From JAYFQE01 sp034927345 (GTDB lineage: Bacteria; Bacillota; Clostridia; Saccharofermentanales; UBA5734): 64,000 nucleotides of DNA. Shown here one piece after another: positions 35,577 to 44,602 of the stretch. The notes under the pieces are model-generated. The model was not told where the DNA came from and did not search any database. It saw nothing but the letters and a program-made list of their open reading frames with translations. Every line of letters begins with the position of its first letter. The first letter of the stretch is position 1. Where the stretch lies: NCBI GenBank assembly GCA_034927345.1, contig JAYFQE010000015.1:1-64000 (forward strand). The letters are read 5' to 3'. The position numbers and the translations under genes are program-made.

Positions 35577-36326
35577 TTACAATCCGAGCTCAATCCGCGC
35601 GGTATGCGGGCGATGGTCGGACGCGGTTATCGCGGGAATATCCGCTTCCAGAATACGGCACCCGCGGCAAAGAATATAATCGATCTTGATTTCAGGATGA
35701 TCGGAAGGGAAACTGAGTTGCGGATGTGTAAACACTGAAGCGGTATCATCCATTTCTTCCAGAAGCGGCGCAAGGTTCGGGTCTTCTGGCGTCATGTTGA
35801 AATCACCCATAACAATGACCGGACAATTTTCCTTTGCCAGCAATTCTCTCACTCGGGCTACCGCATTGCGCTGCTCGGACTTTGCCAATCCGAAATGGCT
35901 GATGAGAACGGTAAAGCCGCCCGCTTCCAGAAAATGCGCGCGCAGAACACAGCGTGTTTCATAATAAGCGTCCTCATCCTGAACGGGAGGATCCATAATG
36001 GTAACCGTTTCAACCGATTGGATCGGATATTTGGAGAGGATTGCGTTTCCATAGGGATTTTTACCGTCAAACTTCAGGGCACAGGCAAAATAGCAGTGAT
36101 AGTCCAGTTTGGCTGCCAGCTCTTCCGCCTGCGCGATATAATCGTAAGCCTGCCCTGCGCCGCGTACCTCATTCAGACCGACAATATCGGGCTGTTGTTC
36201 CCGGATGACGGAGGCTATAAGGTCAAGATCGATGGTATCGGCCATGCCGCTTGTTGAATTGTTGGCAAGCTGCTTCATATAATCAATGCCGTGCTGGATG
36301 TTGTAAGTCATCAATCGAAGGTTCAT
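35577..36326 (-). CDS. Endonuclease/exonuclease/phosphatase-family protein
   Basis: This 249-residue metal-dependent phosphoesterase has the EEP fold marks: 'MTYNIQHG' (Asn), 'DIVGLNEV' (Glu metal ligand), 'VIVMGDFNMTP' (Asp/Asn), 'IDYIL' and 'ITASDHRPHTARI' (terminal Asp-His). Family members cut phosphodiester or phosphomonoester bonds in DNA, lipids or phosphorylated small molecules. The substrate is not predictable here. It is a single gene with its own terminator, convergent with nothing and divergent from the HAD operon. Confidence 0.88.
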   Translation of the reverse strand: MNLRLMTYNIQHGIDYMKQLANNSTSGMADTIDLDLIASVIREQQPDIVGLNEVRGAGQAYDYIAQAEELAAKLDYHCYFACALKFDGKNPYGNAILSKYPIQSVETVTIMDPPVQDEDAYYETRCVLRAHFLEAGGFTVLISHFGLAKSEQRNAVARVRELLAKENCPVIVMGDFNMTPEDPNLAPLLEEMDDTASVFTHPQLSFPSDHPEIKIDYILCRGCRILEADIPAITASDHRPHTARIELGL

Positions 36327-36488
36327 GGTCAGTCTCCTTTTACTTCTTCGCTATAAGCGTCATTGTATTTTATTCCACAAAAGGGATCAACACTTTTTCT
36401 GATATATCAGCCGCGAGGCGGTTGACAACCGGAGGCGTTCATCATACAATCAAAAATGTTAAACGAATTAACATATGAGGTGAATGCT

Positions 36489-37304
36489 GTGATCATACTG
36501 ATACCGGTCAATCCGGGAAGGAAACGTCTGAAAGCTGTCTTGTTCGATTTCGACGGCACGATTTCGACGCTGCGCTGCGGTTGGGAAGACGTGATGGCGC
36601 CATTCATGGAGGAAGTGCTTGCCGGAAGCCGGAAAAGCGGGGAAGCCGTTAAAAAGGGAGTAGCCGAATACATCGACGCCTCTACAGGCATCCAGACGAT
36701 TTTCCAAATGCAGTGGCTCGCGGAGCAAGTGCGGGATCAAGGCCGGACGCCGCTGGATCCCTGGGCTTATAAGGCCGAGTACAACAGCAGGCTGATGCAG
36801 ACGGTGGCGGAACGCCGGAAAGCTGTGGAAACAGGCGCCAAGAACGCAGAAGAATATCTTGTCGCCGGCAGCAGGGCTTTTTTGCAGGCCTTAAAAGCGC
36901 AGGGCATTCCGCTGTTCGTGGCCAGCGGCACTGATCAGGCCGACGTGGAGCGCGAAGCGGAGCTTTTAGGCGTCGCGGACTATTTCGCCGAGATCGCAGG
37001 CGCGCCGCCGCATGAAGCAAGCTGTTCCAAGGAGCGCGTTATCCGCAGATTGCTGGACCAAAGCGGCATGACCGGCGAAGAACTGGCCGTGGCGGGCGAC
37101 GGTAAGGTGGAGATTGCCATAGCGCGCGAAGCGGGCGCTCTCGCGCTCGGCGTAGCCAGCGACGAAGCAAGACGCAGAGGCGTCAATTCGGTGAAGCTGG
37201 CTCGGCTTCAGGCCGCGGGGGCGCATGCGATTACGGGCGACTTTGAAGACTTGCCGGGTCTGTTGAACTGGCTCGGCCTGCGCGATGGGTGTTGTAAGGC
37301 ATAG
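36489..37304 (+). CDS. HAD-superfamily phosphatase
   Basis: This protein of about 271 residues opens with the catalytic motif I 'LFDFDGTIS' near residues 17-25. Motif II is 'FVASGTDQAD' and motif IV 'AVAGDGKVEIAIA' (acidic metal site). An alpha-helical cap lies between motifs I and II, as in Gph/phosphoglycolate-type phosphatases. It probably dephosphorylates a sugar phosphate. GTG at 36489 is chosen because GAGGTG lies upstream; the frame is open from 36456. It is the first gene of a tightly packed, GC-rich operon with the deoxyhypusine-synthase-like, kinase, ROK and mannosidase genes. Confidence 0.82.
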   Translation: MIILIPVNPGRKRLKAVLFDFDGTISTLRCGWEDVMAPFMEEVLAGSRKSGEAVKKGVAEYIDASTGIQTIFQMQWLAEQVRDQGRTPLDPWAYKAEYNSRLMQTVAERRKAVETGAKNAEEYLVAGSRAFLQALKAQGIPLFVASGTDQADVEREAELLGVADYFAEIAGAPPHEASCSKERVIRRLLDQSGMTGEELAVAGDGKVEIAIAREAGALALGVASDEARRRGVNSVKLARLQAAGAHAITGDFEDLPGLLNWLGLRDGCCKA

Positions 37305-37316
37305 AAGGAGATAAAC

Positions 37317-38312
37317 ATGGCGGACAAATACGAGGATTCCATCGATTTCAGTAAAATAAGAACTTTTTCCATCCGGGACAGGCGCAATCTCGTAACGATC
37401 GAAAACCTGGCCGACCCGGAAGCTGACGCCGCGCCCGACTGGGGCGGCGCGGATTTCGACGAACTGGCGGAACGCGTGGCGCAGGCTCGCAGACTTGGCA
37501 GGCCTGTCGTGTGGTCGATGGGCGCGCACATCGTCAAGAACGGCCTTTCGCGTTACATCATAGAGCTCATCCGGCGCGGGCTGATCACGCATATCTCCGG
37601 CAACGGAGCTGTCAGCATCCATGATTTCGAGCTCGCGATGGCCGGCGGAACTTCCGAAGATGTGCCCACGGCTATCGAGGACGGTTCCTTCGGCATGTGG
37701 GAGGAAACGGGGTACCATATGAATCGCGCCGTCAAGGAAGGCTGGAAAGCCGGCCTCGGCTATGGCGAGAGTCTGGCTGTTTATATGGAAAACCACCCGG
37801 AGCTATTCCCGTACAGAGATTTCAACCTGGCCTGGCAAGCCTGGAAGCACGGCATTCCGGCTACTTACCATATCGCTCTCGGCACGGACATCATCCATCA
37901 GCACCCCACGGCTGATTTCTCGGCGATCGGCGGAGCGAGCGGCATCGACTTTAAAAAAATGTGCGTCTCGATTTCCAGACTGGACCGCGGCGTTTTTCTG
38001 AATTTCGGTTCCAGCGTCATCGGCGCGGAAGTATTTTTAAAAGCGCTTTCCATAGCCCGCAATCTGGGTTATCCGACCTTCGACATCACCACGGCGAATT
38101 TTGATTTGGTTGATTTGGGCGATTATAAAAAGAAAATCGGTTATGATGATCCGCTGTATTACTACCGGCCGCGGAAAAATATTGTGAACCGGCCCGTGAG
38201 CCGGGGGGGCAAAGGATACCATTTTACGGGCGACCACAAGGTCACGATCCCGAATTTATACCGCAAGCTCATCACGCTGCTGCCGGAGGCGGAACATGGA
38301 ATACGCGAATGA
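37317..38312 (+). CDS. Deoxyhypusine synthase-like protein
   Basis: This 331-residue protein resembles the bacterial branch of the deoxyhypusine synthase family. 'KNGLSRYIIELIRRGLITHI', 'GNGAVSIHDFELAMAGGTSEDV' (about residues 94-115) and 'IEDGSFGMWEETG' are characteristic. True DHS enzymes use NAD and spermidine, and a catalytic lysine in a GGGxxK segment. That segment is replaced here by 'FLNFGSSVIGAEVFLKAL', so hypusine chemistry is unlikely, and bacteria lack the eIF5A substrate. Its place between a phosphatase and a sugar kinase suggests a role in sugar metabolism. GGAG precedes the ATG; the kinase gene overlaps its 3' end by 17 bases. Confidence 0.75.
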   Translation: MADKYEDSIDFSKIRTFSIRDRRNLVTIENLADPEADAAPDWGGADFDELAERVAQARRLGRPVVWSMGAHIVKNGLSRYIIELIRRGLITHISGNGAVSIHDFELAMAGGTSEDVPTAIEDGSFGMWEETGYHMNRAVKEGWKAGLGYGESLAVYMENHPELFPYRDFNLAWQAWKHGIPATYHIALGTDIIHQHPTADFSAIGGASGIDFKKMCVSISRLDRGVFLNFGSSVIGAEVFLKALSIARNLGYPTFDITTANFDLVDLGDYKKKIGYDDPLYYYRPRKNIVNRPVSRGGKGYHFTGDHKVTIPNLYRKLITLLPEAEHGIRE

Positions 38313-39354
38313 GCTGCGCGAGTTCGGCTATATGAAGGAAGAGCGATTTGAAAAAATCCTCGCGGATATCGGCGGCGTGCGTGCGGCGCTCGCGGGCGAC
38401 CTGTGCCTGGACGCCTACTGGAGAGCGGACATGACGCGGAGCGAGCTGTCGCGGGAAACCCCGCATTTTCCGTTGCCCGTCGTGGAGGAGCGATATGCAC
38501 CGGGCGCGGGCGGCAACGCGGCCGCCAACATCGCGGCGCTGAGACCCAAATCGATTGCGGCCGTCGGAGCGATCGGGCAGGACTGGCGCGGCGACGTGCT
38601 GCTGCGCGAATTATCGGCGCGCGGCATAGACGTCTCGCGCGTGATCCGGCATCCGGACAGGATCACGAACGCTTACATCAAACCTTGCCGCCGCGGCATA
38701 TCGGAGATTGAGTATGAAGACCCGCGGCTGGATTTCGAGAATTTCACCGCTCAGCCGAAGGACTTGGACGAAGCCGTCATGGCAGAACTTGAAAAGTTAT
38801 CTTCATCCATCGATGTCCTGTGTGTCAGCGATCAGTTCCGCTTGGGCTGCATAACGGACGCGGTCAGGGGAAAACTGGCCGCGCTCGCTTCGGCCGGTCT
38901 GAAAATCATCGTCGACAGCCGGTATCGGATCGGGCTATATTCCGGCTGCGTCCTGAAGCCCAACGAGCTGGAGGGAACGGCCGCTGTCGGAGCGGAGCTC
39001 CGGTCGGGCGACAGCGGACTGGCGGCATACGCCGCCGCGGCGCGGAGCCTTTCGCAGCGCGCCGGCTCGCCCGTCTGCATGACACTGGGCGGGCAGGGCT
39101 GCATCGTCACGAGCGTGGCCGGCCCGGCCTGCCATGTACCGGGCGTCGGAGTAGAATCGCCGCTCGATATCTGCGGCGCGGGCGACACGTTCCTGGCGGC
39201 GTTTTCCTGCGCGCTGGCAGCCGGCGCGGAAATGGAGGAAGCGGCATATATTGCGAATCTCTCCGCGAGCGTCACCATAAAAAAACTGGGTCAGACGGGC
39301 ACGGCGTGCCCGGAGGAAATACGGGCGCGCTACCGTGAAAGGAACCGCGCATGA
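38296..39354 (+). CDS. PfkB-family carbohydrate kinase, RfaE1-like
   Basis: This 352-residue ribokinase-fold enzyme is most like the kinase half of heptose kinases (RfaE/HldE). 'GDLCLDAYW', 'APGAGGNAAANIAAL' (PfkB signature 1) and 'DICGAGDTFLAAF' near residues 291-303 (signature 2 with catalytic Asp) are seen. It would phosphorylate a sugar or sugar phosphate using ATP. The start at 38296 has GGAGG at 6-base spacing and lies inside the preceding gene. The stop codon overlaps the ROK gene as ATGA. There is no adenylyltransferase half, so LPS-heptose synthesis is not implied. Confidence 0.85.
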   Translation: MEYANELREFGYMKEERFEKILADIGGVRAALAGDLCLDAYWRADMTRSELSRETPHFPLPVVEERYAPGAGGNAAANIAALRPKSIAAVGAIGQDWRGDVLLRELSARGIDVSRVIRHPDRITNAYIKPCRRGISEIEYEDPRLDFENFTAQPKDLDEAVMAELEKLSSSIDVLCVSDQFRLGCITDAVRGKLAALASAGLKIIVDSRYRIGLYSGCVLKPNELEGTAAVGAELRSGDSGLAAYAAAARSLSQRAGSPVCMTLGGQGCIVTSVAGPACHVPGVGVESPLDICGAGDTFLAAFSCALAAGAEMEEAAYIANLSASVTIKKLGQTGTACPEEIRARYRERNRA

Positions 39355-40529
39355 AGAAGAGCACGCGAAACGCGTTCACGATGAAAACGGCGAATATGCG
39401 CGAAATAATCAGCATCCTGCGGCAAGGACCGGTTTCCCGCGCGGATCTGGCCAGGGCGACGGGACTTACGCGCGCCGCCGTCACAATCATTGTGGAGCGG
39501 CTCGTTAAAAACGGTTTGGTTACCGAACGGGGAACCGGCGAAAGCAGGCAAGGTAAAAAACCAATCCTGCTGGACATTGTAAGCAGCGGCCTGTGCTTCA
39601 TGGGCGTGGACATAACGCGGGTGGATTGTTCGATCGGCGTCGTTGACATCAAAGGTAAAATCCTCGCTCACGACACCTTCCGTCTTTCGCCGGACGGTTC
39701 GTTTGACGATCTGCTGCTCCGCGTCGTTTCCGGCCTGCGCAGTTTGCGAGCGACACTGCCCGATCCCGGCAGTCTGCTGGGCATGGGCGTCAGCGTGCCG
39801 GGGCCGGTGGATTCGAACACAGGCAATGTATTGAATCCACCGAATTTTGGCATGCTATGCGGTCGGAACGTGCTAGAGCCACTGAAAGATGCGCTCGGTT
39901 GCGGCGTCTGGATCGATAACAACGCGGCGGCGCGGGCGCTTTATGAGAAGGATCTCGGCGCGGGCAGAAGCTTTACGAATTTCATTTCGATGATCGTGGA
40001 TACCGGCGTAGGTTCCGGGCTTGTGTTGGGCGGCAGGCTTTTTCGCGGCCTCGGGTTCGCGGGCGAGGCGGGGCATATGTCCGTCGACATGAACGGGAAG
40101 CTATGCACTTGCGGCAATCGGGGATGCCTGGAGCTTTATGCCGCAATACCGGCACTTATCCGCCGCGAATGCGCCGGACGACCGGATATTGCCGGCTGGT
40201 CGGATGTTGTGGACAGAGCCGCCGAAGGCGACGCGCTGTGTCTTTCCGTTATTGAAAAAGAGGCGAGGTATCTTTCGCAGAGCGTCGTTAACACGACCAA
40301 TCTGCTCGACCTGGAGGCTGTTATTTTGACGGGCTTCGTGACATACAAGCCTGGTTTGCTGCTTGACGCGATGAGCCGGTTTGTTCAGGGAGCTCGGATC
40401 GCGGCCGGCGCACACAGGCTGGAAATTCTGGCGTCCGGATCGATAGAGCACGTCGGCGTGGTCAGCGCCGCGATGTTGGCGGCAGAGCGGTTTTTGACCG
40501 GCGAGACGGACTGGGATATTTCGGGTTGA
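39351..40529 (+). CDS. ROK-family transcriptional repressor (NagC/XylR type)
   Basis: This 392-residue protein has an N-terminal winged helix-turn-helix (residues ~15-60, 'VSRADLARATGLTRAAVTIIVERLV'). A sugar-kinase-like ROK domain follows, with 'VDTGVGSGL' near 215 and the zinc/ROK signature 'CTCGNRGCLE' near 252-261. It probably represses this operon until a sugar binds. It is translated by ATGA overlap with the kinase gene, so regulator and pathway genes are made together, and is followed by the alpha-mannosidase gene after 37 bases. Confidence 0.92.
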   Translation: MKKSTRNAFTMKTANMREIISILRQGPVSRADLARATGLTRAAVTIIVERLVKNGLVTERGTGESRQGKKPILLDIVSSGLCFMGVDITRVDCSIGVVDIKGKILAHDTFRLSPDGSFDDLLLRVVSGLRSLRATLPDPGSLLGMGVSVPGPVDSNTGNVLNPPNFGMLCGRNVLEPLKDALGCGVWIDNNAAARALYEKDLGAGRSFTNFISMIVDTGVGSGLVLGGRLFRGLGFAGEAGHMSVDMNGKLCTCGNRGCLELYAAIPALIRRECAGRPDIAGWSDVVDRAAEGDALCLSVIEKEARYLSQSVVNTTNLLDLEAVILTGFVTYKPGLLLDAMSRFVQGARIAAGAHRLEILASGSIEHVGVVSAAMLAAERFLTGETDWDISG

Positions 40530-40566
40530 TATGATTGGATATCGATAACATAAACAGGAGGATACG

Positions 40567-43500
40567 ATGATGTACGATCTTGAGAAGCGCGTCGGGCGCG
40601 TGGTTCAGGAACTGGAGAAGCTGATCTTTCAAGACATCCGTCAGGTGCCCGGCATAGAAATCCGCCGCGGTCCGCTGCCCGGGGGGACGCGCCCGGACGA
40701 CATAAAGGACGGCTGGGAACCGTATGAACAGGGCGCTCCCTGGGCGATGCCGGGTAACGGCGAATTCGCTTTTTTTCGTGTCAAGGCGGTCATTCCTCCG
40801 GAAATGGCCGGCCGGTCCGCGGCACTGCTTTGCCGCACGAACAAGACCGGTTGGAACGCGTTAAATCCGCAATTCCTGCTTTATGTTGATGGTGAAATCC
40901 GGCAGGCTTTCGACACGAACCATACCTCGGCCAGGCTTTCGGAGAACGCCGCGGCGGGGCGCGAATATACGCTGTATCTCTCCGCTTTCGGCGGGTTGAA
41001 TGTTGAAGGCCGGAATGCCGACGTAGAGCCGGTCCGGCTTTTCCTCGAGATTGCCGCGTTTGAAAAGGATATCTGGGATCTGTATTTCGATCTGCGTGCG
41101 CCGCTGACACAGTGCAGGCAGCTTCAGCCCGACTCGGCCGAATGGCAGCGCACCGTGGAGCCGTTGAACGAAGCTTGCAGCATCCTTGATTTGCGCGCGC
41201 CCGGAAGCGGGGAATTCCGGGCGTCGGTGTCCGCTGCGCGGAGCTTCCTTCAGAAAAACCTGTATGAAAAGCCTGTGGGAGCGCTGCCCGCCACAGTCAG
41301 CTGCATGGGCCACACACACATCGATGTGGCCTGGCTCTGGCAATACCGCCACACGCGTGAAAAAGCCGTGCGGTCTTTTGCCACGGCGCTGGAGCTCATG
41401 AACGAATATCCGGACTTTCTTTTCATGTCCAGCCAGCCGCAGCTTTTCCAGTTCATCAAGGAAGACTACCCGGAGCTTTATGAACGAATCAGAGCACGCG
41501 TGAAAGAAGGGCGCTTCGAGGTGGAAGGCGGCATGTGGGTGGAAAGCGACACGAACCTGCCTTCCGGAGAATCCCTTGTGCGGCAGTTCCTGCATGGGAA
41601 GCGGTTTATGCGCGATGAATTCGGCAAGGAAAGCCGTATCCTCTGGCTGCCGGACGTGTTCGGCTATTCAGCGGCGCTGCCGCAGATCATGAAGAAGAGC
41701 GGCATCGACTACTTTATGACGAGCAAGCTCAAGAACAACGAGCTGAACAAAATGCCGGACAATACATTCCTGTGGAAGGGTATCGACGGCACGGAGATAT
41801 TGACGCAGCTTACAAGTTACAACCCCAGCTTTTACAACGGCCAGGCTCAGAATGGCGAAATGCTGGAATGCTGGAAGGAGTACCGCAACAAGGGCCTGTG
41901 CGACGACGTGCTCTACACTTACGGTTACGGGGACGGCGGCGGCGGCCCGACACGGGAGATGGCGGAGACGATCCGGCGGTTCAAGAAAGGTCTGCCCGGA
42001 GCGCCAAAGGCAAGGTTCGCGCGCGCCGGCGATTTCTTCGCCGCGCTGGATAAAAAGGTACGACATCATAAACGATTGCCCGTATGGAGAGGCGAGCTTT
42101 ATTATGAATTCCACCGCGGCACCTATTCGAGCATGGCGAAGAACAAGAAGAACAACCGCAAAGCTGAATTCCTGCTCGAAAACGCCGAATGGGCCAGCGT
42201 GCTGGACACGCGGCTGCTCGGTAGCTCCTATCCTGCCGCGACGCTTGATTCCTGCTGGAAAACGCTGCTTTTAAATCAGTTTCACGATGTTTTGCCAGGC
42301 TCGTCCATCAAGGCTGTCTATGATGATACGGACAAGCTCTACGCGGATTTGTTCAGCCGAGGCGGCGGCCTGCTCATGAATGCGCTCGGCCATATAGCGG
42401 CGAATATAGCCACGCCGGCAGGCTCCATCATTGCGTTCAATCCGCTCTCCTGGGAGCGCGAAGCGGCCGTATATTTTCAGGCCGGCGACGGGAACTGGGC
42501 GCTGAGCGACGGAGCGCAGGTGTTCTCGGCGCAAAAATGTACAGAAGGCGGCTATGTTTCGCTCGTGCGCGGGATCCCGCCGAAGGGCTGGCTCGCGCTG
42601 CGGATCGTGCCCGGCGTCGCCGCGCCGGTTGTCAAGGCTTCGCCTTCATTGTTGGAAAACGACTGCGTACGCGTGCGGCTGGACGGTTCCGGCAACGTGA
42701 AAAGCGTATACGATAAACGCGCCGGCAGGGAAACATTTCGCAAAGGCGCGTCGGGCAACCGTATCCTGGCCTTCGAGGACAAACCTCACGGTGAAGACAA
42801 CTGGAATCTGGATGCCTATTACACGGAAAAATCCTGGGAAGTTCCGGCCGAACGCGTGACGCTCGCGGAACAAGGGCCTGTTCGCGCCGTTCTGTGCGTA
42901 GAACGGCGGTTCATGAACTCGGCGATCAAGCAGCGCGTCATCCTCTGGCGCGGCAGCGCGCGCGTCGATTTCGAGACCGTGATCGACTGGAAGGAAAAGG
43001 ATATTTGCCTGAAGGCCGAATTCCCCATTGACGTAAACGCCGAGCGCGCGACCTATGAAATCCAGTACGGCTGCATTGAACGCAACTGCCACGAAAACAC
43101 ATCCTGGGACAGGGCGAAATTCGAGGTTTGCGCGCACAAGTGGGCGGATCTCTCCGACGGCGGTTTCGGCATGTCGCTTTTAAACGATTGCAAATATGGC
43201 TATGACGCGCTGAACGGCAATCTGAGGCTCACGCTGTTGCGTTCCGGCTGTTATCCGAACCCGGCGGCGGATAAAGAAATCCACTGCTTCACTTATGCTA
43301 TTTTGCCGCACGCCGGAGACTGGCGTGACGCCGGCGTCGTCCGCCATGCCTATGAACTCAATCAACCCGTTCTTTCTCTTCCGGGCGGCGGCGGCTCCCT
43401 GCCCGCCCGTCAGGCGTTTGCGGAAGTTTCGGAAGGAAATATCGTGCTCGAAGCGGTAAAACAGGCGGAAGACGGAGACGGCATAATCCTGAGATTGTAC

Positions 43501-43677
43501 GACTCGTGGAACCGAAGTGGAAACTGCCGTATCAAGCTTATGGGCGGCATAGCCGCGGCAGAAGAATGCGATCTTCTGGAAAATAAAATCGCAACCGTGG
43601 ATTTCCACGGCAGCGAGCTGGTGTTCGGCTACAAACCGTTTGAAATCAAAACCTTCCGTGTGCGGTTCGGTTCCTGA
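40567..43677 (+). CDS. GH38-family alpha-mannosidase
   Basis: This 1036-residue enzyme is a cytoplasmic GH38 alpha-mannosidase. An N-terminal domain (1-240) precedes the catalytic barrel. The latter holds 'GHTHIDVAWLW' (His/Asp zinc ligands, ~248-258), 'VEGGMWVESDTNLPSGES' and 'LPDVFGYSAALPQIM', with the nucleophile Asp near 364. The C-terminal beta domains contain 'NQFHDVLPGSSIKAVYDD' (third zinc-site His) and 'AFEDKPHGEDNWNLDAYY'. It would release mannose from alpha-linked manno-oligosaccharides. AGGAGG lies upstream. It closes the GC-rich operon begun by the HAD gene. Confidence 0.94.
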   Translation: MMYDLEKRVGRVVQELEKLIFQDIRQVPGIEIRRGPLPGGTRPDDIKDGWEPYEQGAPWAMPGNGEFAFFRVKAVIPPEMAGRSAALLCRTNKTGWNALNPQFLLYVDGEIRQAFDTNHTSARLSENAAAGREYTLYLSAFGGLNVEGRNADVEPVRLFLEIAAFEKDIWDLYFDLRAPLTQCRQLQPDSAEWQRTVEPLNEACSILDLRAPGSGEFRASVSAARSFLQKNLYEKPVGALPATVSCMGHTHIDVAWLWQYRHTREKAVRSFATALELMNEYPDFLFMSSQPQLFQFIKEDYPELYERIRARVKEGRFEVEGGMWVESDTNLPSGESLVRQFLHGKRFMRDEFGKESRILWLPDVFGYSAALPQIMKKSGIDYFMTSKLKNNELNKMPDNTFLWKGIDGTEILTQLTSYNPSFYNGQAQNGEMLECWKEYRNKGLCDDVLYTYGYGDGGGGPTREMAETIRRFKKGLPGAPKARFARAGDFFAALDKKVRHHKRLPVWRGELYYEFHRGTYSSMAKNKKNNRKAEFLLENAEWASVLDTRLLGSSYPAATLDSCWKTLLLNQFHDVLPGSSIKAVYDDTDKLYADLFSRGGGLLMNALGHIAANIATPAGSIIAFNPLSWEREAAVYFQAGDGNWALSDGAQVFSAQKCTEGGYVSLVRGIPPKGWLALRIVPGVAAPVVKASPSLLENDCVRVRLDGSGNVKSVYDKRAGRETFRKGASGNRILAFEDKPHGEDNWNLDAYYTEKSWEVPAERVTLAEQGPVRAVLCVERRFMNSAIKQRVILWRGSARVDFETVIDWKEKDICLKAEFPIDVNAERATYEIQYGCIERNCHENTSWDRAKFEVCAHKWADLSDGGFGMSLLNDCKYGYDALNGNLRLTLLRSGCYPNPAADKEIHCFTYAILPHAGDWRDAGVVRHAYELNQPVLSLPGGGGSLPARQAFAEVSEGNIVLEAVKQAEDGDGIILRLYDSWNRSGNCRIKLMGGIAAAEECDLLENKIATVDFHGSELVFGYKPFEIKTFRVRFGS

Positions 43678-43706
43678 GTCGCACGGGTGAAGATGAAGAC
43701 GGCGGA

Positions 43707-44465
43707 TCAGTCGTAGACGCTCGCGGCCGGGAAGACGAGGCCTTGGAGATAGTCCGACCGGACTTGCCGGTCGATGTCAAAACTGCTCTGCAGGACAATC
43801 TGGTTTTCCTTAAACCGGTAAATGCTGATCAGGTGATTGGCTGCGTCGACGGTCCAATATTCCTGCACACCTGATCGCAGATAAAGACTCATCTTGCGAA
43901 TCAGGTCTTGGCTGCGGCTGGACGGCGACATCACTTCGACGGTTACGCTTGGCACGCCGACGTAACAGCCCTTCTCATTGAAGAGACTCTGGTCGTAGAC
44001 GACCAGGAGATCGGGCTGAACAATATTGTGGTCGGACAAGCGACAGCCGAGATGCACATCCAGCGGCGATAAATAAGCCCGGCAGGATTTGCCCCGGAGA
44101 AAGGTATGAAAGATGATAAACAGATTGCCGATAATCCGCTGGTGTTCTTCACTCGGCGCGCTCATCAGCCAAACTTTGCCATCGATGAATTCATAACGCT
44201 TATCCGTATGCTCATGCATCTTGATGAATTGATGATAAGCCATGGGTTTGCCGTCATGTTCGTCAGGCGTTTCATTGCCGCCGCCGTCGTCTGGCACACC
44301 GTATTCAGCAGGTTCCTCACCTAGCCGCAAACCTTCCTGCCAGCCGGTTTGCGGGGACAGCCGGGCGACCGGCTTGCCGTTGCGCAGAATAATGACATCC
44401 TCCTGCTTCAGAAGGCTGAGATAGTAGCCGAAATTATTCTTCACATCAGTCGCGTTCACAAGCAT
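43707..44465 (-). CDS. Phd/YefM antitoxin domain fused to Uma2-family nuclease
   Basis: This 252-residue protein joins two parts. Residues 1-45 ('VNATDVKNNFGYYLSLLKQEDVIILRNGKPVARL') match the DNA-binding Phd/YefM antitoxin fold. Residues ~78-252 match Uma2/DUF820 PD-(D/E)XK proteins, with 'QPDLLVVYD', 'SVTVEVMSPSSRSQD', a following 'RKMSLY' lysine and 'VQEYWTVD'. The linker (48-75) is acidic and Gly/Asn-rich. The single chain may bind its own operator through the Phd part while the nuclease part is held in check. GGAGG precedes the ATG; no toxin or partner gene is adjacent. Uma2 function remains largely unknown. Confidence 0.8.
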   Translation of the reverse strand: MLVNATDVKNNFGYYLSLLKQEDVIILRNGKPVARLSPQTGWQEGLRLGEEPAEYGVPDDGGGNETPDEHDGKPMAYHQFIKMHEHTDKRYEFIDGKVWLMSAPSEEHQRIIGNLFIIFHTFLRGKSCRAYLSPLDVHLGCRLSDHNIVQPDLLVVYDQSLFNEKGCYVGVPSVTVEVMSPSSRSQDLIRKMSLYLRSGVQEYWTVDAANHLISIYRFKENQIVLQSSFDIDRQVRSDYLQGLVFPAASVYD

Positions 44466-44484
44466 CTGCGCATACCTCCGCTAT

Positions 44485-44535
44485 AACAGCCGATATAATA
44501 GCTAATATTTTAGCTATAATAATGGCTGTTGTCAA
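44485..44535 (-). promoter_or_regulatory. Promoter with nested palindromic operator for the Phd-Uma2 gene
   Basis: On the minus strand TTGACA (44535-44530) and TAAAAT (44512-44507) are spaced by 17 bases. The -10 box lies within a perfect palindrome, ATAGCTAA-4-TTAGCTAT (44498-44517). A further outer pair, AACAGCC / GGCTGTT (44485-44491 and 44524-44530), encloses it and touches the -35 box. This is the classical layout for antitoxin autorepression. Confidence 0.8.
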
Positions 44536-44602
44536 ACAACGCGGATATATCCATATCCCCAAATGGTGTACTTAAGCCTAACCAGATTGATCATTCTAAA
44601 GT

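Noticed and set aside
36966..37796. 276-codon minus-strand frame opposite the HAD and DHS-like genes
   Set aside because: It spans two clearly coding plus-strand genes; the frame is open because of high GC content.
41772..42274. Plus-strand frames of 93 and 140 codons inside the GH38 gene
   Set aside because: They are alternative frames of a gene with all GH38 motifs; no independent start signals.
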